DNA of 6,118 nucleotides, from NCBI GenBank assembly GCA_016180705.1, contig JACPAU010000023.1, positions 1 through 6,118 of the forward strand. The letters run 5' to 3'. Position 1 is the stretch's first letter, and every line of letters begins with the position of its first letter. A program made the translations under genes and the position numbers. Shown piece by piece: positions 1-5,189 of this stretch. The notes below the pieces were generated by a model. That model did no database searches. It saw nothing but the letters and a program-made list of their open reading frames with translations, and was not told the DNA's origin. Source of the stretch: Candidatus Methylomirabilota bacterium (GTDB taxonomy: Bacteria > Methylomirabilota > Methylomirabilia > Methylomirabilales > JACPAU01).

Positions 1-12
1 CCATCGGCGCTT

Positions 13-120
13 GGCCGATGGGGGGAACCACGGGAGGGTTCCCCACAGGGGCCGGGGGCCGGGGCGGCGCCGGCGACAGGACCCGGACGTTGTCACTTTC
101 GTTCTGTCGTTTGTATTAGG
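13..120 (+). repeat. Upstream copy of ~108-bp repeat R
   Basis: This stretch matches 1303-1410 in direct orientation with three differences (47/1337, 106/1396, 113/1403), so about 97% identity. It contains an 8-bp hairpin, GGGGAACC at 22-29 paired with GGTTCCCC at 37-44 around a 7-base loop, then a G/C-rich block, and ends in TGTCGTTTGTATTAGG. A separate 8-bp hairpin (1-8 with 14-21) overlaps its left edge and is absent from the downstream copy. It abuts the rtcA start region. It is probably the right half of an element like the one at 1205-1410, with its left half lying before the window. No coding potential is recognised. Confidence 0.85.
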
Positions 121-1220
121 TCGGGCCTCCCTGTGGGGCTCTCACCCAATTTGCGCATGGACGTCGTCATCGATGGGGCCTACGGCGAGGGGGGCGGGCA
201 GATCCTCCGGACCGCCCTCGCCCTGAGCGCCCTCCTCGGGCGGGCGGTGCGGATCGAGAACGTCCGGGCGGGACGCAAAAACCCGGGGCTCCAGGCCCAG
301 CACCTGGTGGCCCTGCAGGCCCTCGCCGAAATCACGCGGGCCGAGGTGGAGGGGGCGCGGGTCGGTACCACGACGGTCCGGCTGGCCCCCGGTCCGGTCC
401 GCCCCGGCTCCTACCGGTTCGCCGTCGGGACGGCGGGCGCGGTGAGCCTGGTCCTCCAGGCAGTCCTCCTCCCCCTGGCGTGGGCCGGGGCGGTGTCCGG
501 CCTGACGATCTCCGGGGGGACCCACGTCCCCTGGAGTCCGCCCGCCCCGTACCTGCAGGAGATCCTCCTCCCGGTGCTGGCCGCCGCCGGCGTGCACGCC
601 TCGGTGGAGTTGCTCCGCTTCGGGTTCTACCCGAGGGGGGGCGGTGAGGTCCGGGCGGTCGTGCGGCCGGTCAGCGGCGCGCTCCGGCCCCTCACGTGCG
701 TCAGCCGGGGGACGCTCCGGGCCGTCCGGGGGGAGGCGCTGGTGGTGCGCCTGCCCCGGAGCATCGGCGAGCGGCTCCAGGCGCGCGCCGAGATGCGCCT
801 CCGGGAACTGCGGGTGCCGGTGGCGATCGAGGTCGTGGAGGGAGACGGGCCCGGTCCCGGGGCACACCTGTTCCTCCTGGCGGAGAGCGAGGGGAGCCGG
901 GCGGGCTTCGCCGCCCTGGGAGAGCGGGGCAAGCCGGCGGAGCGGGTGGCCGACGAGGCATGCGCCGCGCTCGGGGATTACCTGGAGGGCGATGGCGCCC
1001 TCGACCCGCACCTGGCCGACCAGGTCCTCCCGGCGCTCGCCCTGGCGGAGGGGGAGTCGGCCTTCACGACCACGCGGCTCACGCCGCACCTGCTCACGAA
1101 CGCCTGGGCCATCCGGCAGTTCCTCCCGGAGGTCGTCATCAGCATCGAGGGAGCCGCGGGCGGGCCGGGCAGGGTGAGTGTGCGGGGAATCGGCTTTCGC
1201 CGGACCTAATACAAACGACA
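105..1220. repeat. Perfect 16-bp inverted repeats bracketing rtcA
   Basis: TGTCGTTTGTATTAGG at 105-120 is the exact reverse complement of 1205-1220. The match continues inward with two mismatches to about 126/1199, and outward it resumes at GTCAC (92-96) against GTGAC (1229-1233). The left repeat ends 12 bases before the first possible rtcA start, and the right one contains the rtcA stop codon. The gene is therefore framed almost exactly, like the passenger of a non-autonomous transposon or a cassette. No transposase or integrase is visible, and no target-site duplication could be defined. Confidence 0.8.
157..1209 (+). CDS. rtcA: RNA 3'-terminal phosphate cyclase (RtcA)
   Basis: RtcA uses ATP to convert an RNA 3'-phosphate to a 2',3'-cyclic phosphate through a covalent histidine-AMP intermediate; it acts in cytosolic RNA repair or processing. 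The 350-residue length suits the family. The N-terminal signature DGAYGEGGGQILR lies near residues 6-18. The C-terminal block HLADQVLPALALA is followed by TPHLLTN, whose histidine (H311) corresponds to the family's adenylated histidine. The ATG at 157 is chosen because the conserved sequence begins there; a GTG at 133 would add eight residues. Neither start has a convincing Shine-Dalgarno sequence. No rtcB or rtcR is visible, unlike the E. coli rtcBA locus. The gene sits between inverted repeats and its TAA stop lies inside the right repeat. The reading frame looks intact, so it is probably functional. Confidence 0.94.
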   Translation: MDVVIDGAYGEGGGQILRTALALSALLGRAVRIENVRAGRKNPGLQAQHLVALQALAEITRAEVEGARVGTTTVRLAPGPVRPGSYRFAVGTAGAVSLVLQAVLLPLAWAGAVSGLTISGGTHVPWSPPAPYLQEILLPVLAAAGVHASVELLRFGFYPRGGGEVRAVVRPVSGALRPLTCVSRGTLRAVRGEALVVRLPRSIGERLQARAEMRLRELRVPVAIEVVEGDGPGPGAHLFLLAESEGSRAGFAALGERGKPAERVADEACAALGDYLEGDGALDPHLADQVLPALALAEGESAFTTTRLTPHLLTNAWAIRQFLPEVVISIEGAAGGPGRVSVRGIGFRRT

Positions 1221-1265
1221 TCCATTGTGTGACCCAGAGTCCGGGTGGCGCCGGATGCCGCCCCC

Positions 1266-1292
1266 GGGCCCCCGTAGCGGAGGGGGGGGCCC
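1266..1292 (+). terminator. Strong G/C hairpin downstream of rtcA
   Basis: GGGCCCCC at 1266-1273 pairs with GGGGGCCC at 1285-1292 (8 bp, 11-base loop), 57 bases past the rtcA stop. There is no following T-run, so intrinsic termination is uncertain; it may simply be a structural part of the repeat element. Confidence 0.3.
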
Positions 1293-1302
1293 AGCGGCCT
1301 GG

Positions 1303-1410
1303 GGCCGATGGGGGGAACCACGGGAGGGTTCCCCACCGGGGCCGGGGGCCGGGGCGGCGCCGGCGACAGGACCCGGACGTTGTCACTTTCGTTCTGGCGT
1401 TTCTATTAGG
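1303..1410 (+). repeat. Downstream copy of ~108-bp repeat R
   Basis: Direct copy of 13-120 with three differences, including the GGGGAACC/GGTTCCCC hairpin (1312-1319 with 1327-1334). Its terminus reads TGGCGTTTCTATTAGG, differing at two positions from the two identical termini that bracket rtcA. On the minus strand the fic reading frame runs into this repeat and stops at a TGA in it (1383-1385). Confidence 0.85.
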
Positions 1411-2504
1411 TCCGGCGAAAGCCGATTCCTCGCACACCCACCCTGCCCGGCCCGCCCGCGGCTCCCTCGATGCTGATGACGACCTCCGGGAGGAACTGCC
1501 GGATGGCCCAGGCGTTCGACACTCATGTACGGGTTGAGGAAGAGGTGGTCCACGAGGGCCAACGCCTTCGGCTTTTCCCGGAGACGCTTCTGGAAGCGCT
1601 CCCGGAGCTCGATGAGCCGGCCGGCCCGTCGGACCCCTTCCCGTGCCGTCTGGGTGACTCCGGTGAGAAAGAAGCGGATCCACCCCACCGAATCCCCACC
1701 CGTGCGGACTCGCTGGAGGCCGTCGTAGTACCCCTGGCGATGGGCCTCGAAGTAGGCTGAGAGGTAGAGCAGCGGCTGGGAGAGCCGCCCGCGCTCGATC
1801 AGGAAGAGTGTGATCAGCAGGCGGCCGATCCGGCCGTTTCCGTCCAGGAACGGGTGGATCGCCTCGAACTGCTCGTGCATCAGCGCGCACTGGATCAGGT
1901 CGGGAATCTGCTCGCGGAGGTGCAGAAAGCGTTCCCAGTCCGACAGTGCCCCTCTCATCTCCGCCGTCGGTGGCGGGACGTACGTGGCGGTGGCAGGCGT
2001 GCTGCCGGGAGTGCCGATCCAGTTCTGCGTTCGACGGAACTCCCCCGGCGTCGCCTCGTCACCTCTGACTCCTTTCATGAGCCGGGCATGGATCTGGCGG
2101 ACGAGCCTCAGGGACAGGGGGAGCTCCGCCAGCCGCTTGACCCCGTACTCCAGGGCGACCACATAGTTGCGCACCTCACGAACGTCAGCACCCGTCTGCT
2201 GGGACGCTCCAGCCTCCACCTCTTCCAGCAGCAGATCCGCCAGATTGGTCTTGGTCCCCTCGATGCGCGACGACAGCACGGCCTCGCGCCGCACGTAAGG
2301 GGCAATCAGGAGGTGCGGGTTCGGCAGATGCCGGCCAAGACCGGAGAGTTCGCTGAGGGCCGCGTCGGCCTGTGAGAGGACCAGAACCAGGTCCGGCTCA
2401 TAGATCAGCTCGGGGGGGAGCGGGGCGGGGACGAACGCCCAGTACCCTTGGGGAGTCCGGACCGCCTTGCCCGCCCTGGCCGATCGGAAGTCTTCCGGAT
2501 TCAT
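1383..2504 (-). CDS. Fic family protein with replaced C-terminus
   Basis: Fic enzymes usually transfer AMP from ATP to hydroxyl side chains of target proteins. The catalytic motif HPFLDGNGRIGR lies at residues 217-228. The class II N-terminal inhibitory motif (S/T)xxxE(G/N) appears as SSRIEG at 78-83, so the protein should be auto-inhibited. The first ~60 residues (RTPQGYWAFVPAPLPP) match the Fic N-terminal region that accompanies this subtype. Native-looking sequence runs to about NPYMSVER (324-331), where family members typically enter a C-terminal winged-helix-like segment. Here the last ~43 residues are instead encoded by the inverted rtcA fragment read out of frame, ending in repeat R. 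The start at 2504 (MNPEDF) fits homologues as I know them; an in-frame ATG at 2570 would add 22 unconserved residues. Activity is possible because the Fic core is complete, but the gene may be decaying. Confidence 0.85.
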   Translation of the reverse strand: MNPEDFRSARAGKAVRTPQGYWAFVPAPLPPELIYEPDLVLVLSQADAALSELSGLGRHLPNPHLLIAPYVRREAVLSSRIEGTKTNLADLLLEEVEAGASQQTGADVREVRNYVVALEYGVKRLAELPLSLRLVRQIHARLMKGVRGDEATPGEFRRTQNWIGTPGSTPATATYVPPPTAEMRGALSDWERFLHLREQIPDLIQCALMHEQFEAIHPFLDGNGRIGRLLITLFLIERGRLSQPLLYLSAYFEAHRQGYYDGLQRVRTGGDSVGWIRFFLTGVTQTAREGVRRAGRLIELRERFQKRLREKPKALALVDHLFLNPYMSVERLGHPAVPPGGRHQHRGSRGRAGQGGCARNRLSPDLIETPERK

Positions 2505-2561
2505 GGGCGTAATCGACAGGTTGGTTGGGCGTTTTCGCACAATAGAGGCTTTGAAAAAATC

Positions 2562-2590
2562 TTGGCACATTCTTTCAAAGTCCTAAGGGT
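2562..2590 (+). promoter_or_regulatory. Candidate promoter for the GNAT-rlpA gene cluster
   Basis: TTGGCA at 2562-2567 is followed 16-17 bases later by TAAGGGT (2584-2590). The hexamers are poor matches to the sigma-70 consensus, but the arrangement resembles the better promoter at 5906-5935 (TTGACA, then CTAGGGT). A leader of about 175 bases would precede the first gene. Confidence 0.25.
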
Positions 2591-2597
2591 TTTGCAA
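2569..2597 (-). promoter_or_regulatory. Candidate promoter for fic
   Basis: On the minus strand, TTGCAA (2597-2592) and AAGAAT (2574-2569) are separated by 17 bases. The -10 matches 4 of 6. If this promoter is real, transcription would start downstream of 2569, which excludes the upstream ATG at 2570 and supports the fic start at 2504. Confidence 0.25.
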
Positions 2598-2723
2598 GCG
2601 GGTTTTCAAAGCCCCGGTCGAGCCCGTGGAAAGGGGGGGACCCTCGACTTTGGCCTCCAGGATGGCGACCGCCCGGGGGGGTGGACTCCGAGGGTGGAAT
2701 CGGGTAGAAGAGGTAAACGGGCG

Positions 2724-2750
2724 GGGTCCCGCGCCGGCGGCGCCGGGCCC
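2724..2750 (+). other. Leader hairpin upstream of the GNAT gene
   Basis: GGGTCC (2724-2729) and GCGCC (2731-2735) pair with GGCGC (2739-2743) and GGGCCC (2745-2750), with one C/C mismatch and a GGC loop. It ends 21 bases before the ATG and leaves the Shine-Dalgarno-like GAGGG (2762-2766) free. It could be a leader structure, but stems arise easily at this GC content. Confidence 0.3.
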
Positions 2751-2771
2751 GCAGGGGGTGCGAGGGACGCG

Positions 2772-3272
2772 ATGGTCCGGAAGGCGCAGATCCGCGACGT
2801 GCGGCCGATCCAGCGCCTGATCAACGCCTACGCCAGCATGGGGGAGATGCTCCCCCGCTCGCTCAACGAGATCTACGAGCGGGTCCGGGAGTTCACGGTC
2901 TGGGAGGAGGGGGGCGAGATCGTGGGGGTCTGCTCCCTCGCCGTGTACTGGGAGGACCTGGCGGAGATCCGGTCGCTGGCCGTCCACCGCGACTTCCACG
3001 GGAAGGGGATCGGCAAGGGCCTCACGCGCGCGTGCCTGGAGGAGGCAGCGGCGCTCGGCATCGCCCGGGTCTTCGCCCTCACCTACAAGCCGGAGTTCTT
3101 CACGCGGCTCGGGTTTCAGGTGGTGGACAAGATGGACCTCCCGCAGAAGATCTGGAAGGACTGCCTGAAGTGCAGCAAGTTCCACGACTGCGACGAGGTC
3201 GCCGTCCTCCTGGAGACCGGCGCCGCGCCCCCGGGCCCCCCACCCCCCACCCTCAGCCTCTTCCGGTCCTGA
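2772..3272 (+). CDS. GNAT N-acetyltransferase, short ArgA-like type
   Basis: GNAT enzymes transfer acetyl from acetyl-CoA to an amine. The acetyl-CoA binding motif A is seen as RDFHGKGIGKGL (residues 73-84), preceded by the beta-strand EIRSLAV. The following FALTYKPEFFTRLGF and DKMDLPQKIW and the cysteine cluster C131, C134 and C140 in DCLKCSKFHDCDE are typical of the stand-alone acetyltransferases annotated as short N-acetylglutamate synthases, which make N-acetylglutamate for arginine synthesis. Substrate assignment is therefore inferred from family resemblance; no arginine gene is adjacent. The ATG at 2772 has GAGGG six bases upstream and starts the conserved MVRKAQIRDV. Residues from about 150 to 166 are a proline-rich tail that I would not expect to be conserved. 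It is the first gene of a same-strand cluster, 19 bases before the next gene. Confidence 0.88.
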   Translation: MVRKAQIRDVRPIQRLINAYASMGEMLPRSLNEIYERVREFTVWEEGGEIVGVCSLAVYWEDLAEIRSLAVHRDFHGKGIGKGLTRACLEEAAALGIARVFALTYKPEFFTRLGFQVVDKMDLPQKIWKDCLKCSKFHDCDEVAVLLETGAAPPGPPPPTLSLFRS

Positions 3273-3291
3273 GCCGGATCCCCGCGGAGCG

Positions 3292-3588
3292 ATGGAGCGC
3301 CGCTGCGACCGATGCGGGCGGGACCTCCCGCCGGGAGAGCCGGCCTGGGTCCTCCGCCTCGAGGCGTACGCCGACTTCGACGGGACGCTCCGCGACCTGG
3401 ACGCGGAACTCCTGGAGGCGGAACTCCAGGCCCTTCTGGAGGAGCTGGAGGAGGCGGCCGCCGGGGAGGGGACGACCTACGTGGAGGAGGAGGTGTACCT
3501 GAAGCGGCTCTACCGGCTCTGCCGCGCCTGCCGGGAGCGTTGGGTGGCGAACCCGCTCAACCTCCCGCTCCCCGAGCGGTGGGAGTGA
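3292..3588 (+). CDS. Small protein with two CxxC motifs
   Basis: A 98-residue protein I cannot name. It has CDRC at residues 5-8 and CRAC at 77-80, a spacing that could form one zinc-binding knuckle pair or a redox site. Between them is a strongly acidic, leucine-rich stretch (about 34-55) predicted by eye to be an amphipathic helix or coiled coil. The ATG at 3292 has GGAG two bases upstream, unusually close. The stop TGA overlaps the next gene's ATG by one base, which implies translational coupling with the creatininase-family gene. Codon use matches its neighbours, and conserved placement in the cluster supports a real gene. Being structural zinc-ribbon is a reasonable guess only. Confidence 0.75.
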   Translation: MERRCDRCGRDLPPGEPAWVLRLEAYADFDGTLRDLDAELLEAELQALLEELEEAAAGEGTTYVEEEVYLKRLYRLCRACRERWVANPLNLPLPERWE

Positions 3589-4307
3589 TGCCCCACGTCA
3601 CGGCCCTCACGATGCGGGAGTTCGAGGCCGCGGTCGCGCGCAACCCCTGGCTCATCCTCCCGGTCGGGGCGACGGAGGAGCACGGGCCCCACCTGCCGGT
3701 CGGCACCGACACGCTGCAGGCCGAGCGAATCGCCGCCGCCGTCGCCGAGCGGACGGGGGCCCTCGTGGCCGCGCCGATCCCCTACGGCCTCTGCCGGACG
3801 ACGCGTCGCTTCCCCGGCACCGTCTCCATCTCCTACGAGACCGTGGAGCGGCTGGCCCTGGAGGTCCTCCAGGGCTTCGCCGCCCACGGGCTCAGGCGCT
3901 TTCTCGTCTTCTCCGGGCACGCCGGGGAGGCGCACATGGTGGCGCTGCGGCAGGCGGCGCTGCGCCTCGTCGAGGGAGACGGGGGCCTCACCATTCTCAC
4001 CTGTTGCACGAGCGACTTCCTCCGGCCCATCCTGGCCGAGCACGGGATCGCCCGGGATGGGCACGCCGGCGCCGCCGAGACCTCCCTGATGCTCACGCTG
4101 GAGCCGGGGGCGGTCCGCGGGGAACCGCCTCAGGCGAGCCGCCCCGACTTCCCGCCGTTCCAGGCCCTGCCCCATCCGGAGCGCCTTTTCCCGAGCGGCC
4201 TCATGGGGGACGCGAGCCGGGCCTCGGCCGCCCTGGGGGAGCGCCTGTTCGCCTTCGTGGTGGACCGCCTCGTCGAACTCCTGGCCCGGGCGGAGGCTGC
4301 CGGCTGA
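3588..4307 (+). CDS. Creatininase family metal-dependent amidohydrolase
   Basis: This family (creatininase, MftE, ArfB-like enzymes) hydrolyses amide bonds using two divalent metals. The 239-residue length is typical. The signature GATEEHGPHLPVGTD at 27-41 supplies the expected ligands E30, H32 and D41 by comparison with creatininase. The second block normally read as NGHGGN is SGHAGE here (109-114), keeping the histidine H111. A third conserved acidic site is E164 in GHAGAAETS. The true substrate cannot be read from sequence; creatinine is unlikely merely from the name, and mycofactocin peptide processing is not supported because no mft genes are nearby. The start overlaps the stop of the preceding small CxxC gene, and 24 bases separate its end from the deacetylase-family gene. 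Confidence 0.88.
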   Translation: MPHVTALTMREFEAAVARNPWLILPVGATEEHGPHLPVGTDTLQAERIAAAVAERTGALVAAPIPYGLCRTTRRFPGTVSISYETVERLALEVLQGFAAHGLRRFLVFSGHAGEAHMVALRQAALRLVEGDGGLTILTCCTSDFLRPILAEHGIARDGHAGAAETSLMLTLEPGAVRGEPPQASRPDFPPFQALPHPERLFPSGLMGDASRASAALGERLFAFVVDRLVELLARAEAAG

Positions 4308-4331
4308 CCGGTGGCACGGCGCTTGCTTGCC

Positions 4332-5189
4332 ATGAAACGGGTGGGCATCTTCTACCATCCGTCCTTCAGCCGGCGGTCGTACCTGACCGTCGGGCGCCGG
4401 TTGGCCGATTTTCCGGGGGCGCTCGAGCCGCTCCTTCGGGAGCCGGCCTTCCGGCTTCTGACGTGCCCCGAGGCGCCCGACGAGTGGATCCTGCGGGTCC
4501 ACGACCCGCGGCTCATCCCGGCGGTGGAGGCCGATCCCCTCTGAAGCACGGCGCGCGCCTCCGTGGGGGGCGTGGTGGCGGCGGCCGAGGCACTCGCGGC
4601 CGGCATCTTCGAGCGGGCCTTCGCCTTCATCGGGGCGGGCGGGCACCACGCAGGCCGGGACTACTTCGGCGGCTACTGCTGCTACAACGACGTGGTCATC
4701 GCGATCGCCCACCTGCGGGCGACGCGGAACGTCCGCCGGTTCGCGATCCTGGACACCGACGCCCATCACGGGGACGGGACGCGCGACCTGACCGCGGAGG
4801 ACCCGGAGGTGCTGCACGTCTGCATCTGCGGGACGGGCTTCCTCTCGCCCGACGGGACCAAGGTGGACGTGGCGCTGCCGGAGGCGCTCTGGAGCGGTGA
4901 GGACGCGGACGCCCGCTACCTCGAGACCGCGGAGGCCGGCTTCGCCGCGCGCGCGCCGGCCTTCCGGCCGGACCTCACCGTCTGGTACTTCGGCTTCGAC
5001 GGGCACCGGGGGGATTACGGGGACATGGGGCTGAGCGCCCGGTGCTTCACGGGGCTGGCAGATCTCGCCTGTCGCGTGGCCGATCACGCCTCGGGCGGGC
5101 GGCTGCTCACCGTGCTCGGCGGGGGCTCCCGGACCGACCTGGCCACGGCTCTCATCCCGCCCATCATCCGGCGCCTGGGAGAGGCCTGA
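4332..5189 (+). CDS. Histone deacetylase-family protein with in-frame TGA (codon 71)
   Basis: The family comprises zinc-dependent amide hydrolases acting on acetyl-lysine, acetylpolyamines or similar amides. Read through one TGA, the frame gives 285 residues. Conserved elements are [20 protein letters not shown] (paired H105-H106), DTDAHHGDG (zinc ligands D143 and H145, plus D148) and FGFDGHRGD (third ligand D223). The usual GGGY with the catalytic tyrosine is GGGS (S266). The TGA at 4542-4544 falls between DPL and STARASVGG; frame and family similarity continue on both sides with no other lesion, and TGA is the normal stop of neighbouring genes. Options are selenocysteine insertion (see the hairpin at 4554-4574), a single nonsense change in a pseudogene, or a sequencing error. 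The GTG at 4563 has no clear ribosome site and would lose the first 77 residues. The ATG at 4332 is preferred to a GTG at 4311 by family-like [10 protein letters not shown]. Its end overlaps the rlpA start by one base. Confidence 0.8.
4554..4574 (+). promoter_or_regulatory. SECIS-like hairpin after the in-frame TGA
   Basis: CGCGCCTCC (4554-4562) pairs with GGGGGCGTG (4566-4574): nine pairs including two G-U, with apical loop GUG. Eighteen bases separate the TGA from the loop. Bacterial SECIS elements as generally described have an apical loop about 16-37 bases after the UGA, a 4-16 bp upper stem, and a G in the first two loop positions; all three hold here. The high GC content makes chance stems common, so this supports but does not prove selenocysteine insertion. 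Confidence 0.4.

Larger units (their letters stand above)
1205..1410. mobile_element. MITE-like fold-back element between the palindrome arms
   Basis: The ends are inverted copies of each other: CCTAATACAAACGACA at the left against CCTAATAGAAACGCCA read from the right, and further in both sides share GTGAC and GTCCGGGT with small indels. The right half is repeat R. The interior has no gene and is rich in G/C hairpins. Size (~206 bp), non-coding content and imperfect terminal inverted repeats fit a miniature inverted-repeat element or another intergenic fold-back repeat. A target-site duplication cannot be recognised because both flanks are themselves an inverted repeat of rtcA. The family is not recognised, and this call is inferred from structure alone. 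Confidence 0.5.
1097..1518. repeat. Fold-back duplication of the rtcA 3' end (124-bp arms)
   Basis: Arm 1 (1097-1220) is the end of rtcA plus the 16-bp terminus. Arm 2 (1395-1518) is its reverse complement at 120 of 124 positions, with differences at 1177/1438, 1185/1430, 1212/1403 and 1218/1397. The spacer is 174 bp. Homology stops abruptly at CGAACGCC: beyond it arm 1 continues into rtcA and arm 2 into fic. Arm 2 is therefore a copied fragment of rtcA joined to the fic 3' end. Transcripts crossing the region could form a long double-stranded stem. Palindromic structures can be assembly or amplification artefacts, but the four differences argue against a simple one. Confidence 0.88.
2547..2613. 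promoter_or_regulatory. Inverted repeat in the fic/GNAT divergent intergenic region
   Basis: GGCTTTGAAAA (2547-2557) is the exact reverse complement of TTTTCAAAGCC (2603-2613), and a third half-copy, CTTTCAAAG, lies between them at 2572-2580. The stretch from about 2520 to 2610 is markedly AT-rich for this window and lies between two divergent genes, which is where operators and promoters are expected. The regulator is unknown. The rest of the gap from 2505 to 2771 shows no gene. Confidence 0.4.

Noticed and set aside
11..226. A 71-codon plus-strand frame across repeat R and the rtcA start
   Set aside because: It is Arg/Gly-rich sequence produced by the repeat, overlaps the conserved rtcA N-terminus in another frame, and has no recognisable domain.
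142..1890. A 582-codon open frame on the minus strand across rtcA and the fic 3' end
   Set aside because: It is antisense to a clearly conserved rtcA, has low-complexity Arg/Pro/Gly composition, and extends only because high GC makes stops rare. The repeats inside it make parts of it self-similar.
2562..2577. Sigma-54-like site (TTGGCAC with a downstream TTC)
   Set aside because: The GG is present, but CA stands where the invariant GC of the -12 element should be. It attracted attention because rtcA is sigma-54 controlled in E. coli, yet it lies upstream of the GNAT gene and not rtcA.
4582..4602. Second hairpin after the TGA (CGGCCG stems with a 9-base loop) as the SECIS
   Set aside because: Its loop begins 43 bases after the TGA, outside the usual 16-37 base spacing; the hairpin at 4554-4574 fits better.
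3510..5087. A 525-codon open frame on the minus strand opposite the creatininase and deacetylase genes
   Set aside because: Shadow frame of two recognisable plus-strand genes; its composition is typical of antisense GC-rich frames and it has no recognisable domain.
4563..5189. Independent short deacetylase gene starting at GTG 4563
   Set aside because: No good ribosome site is seen, and this start would discard 77 codons of family-like sequence that lie in the same frame upstream of the TGA.
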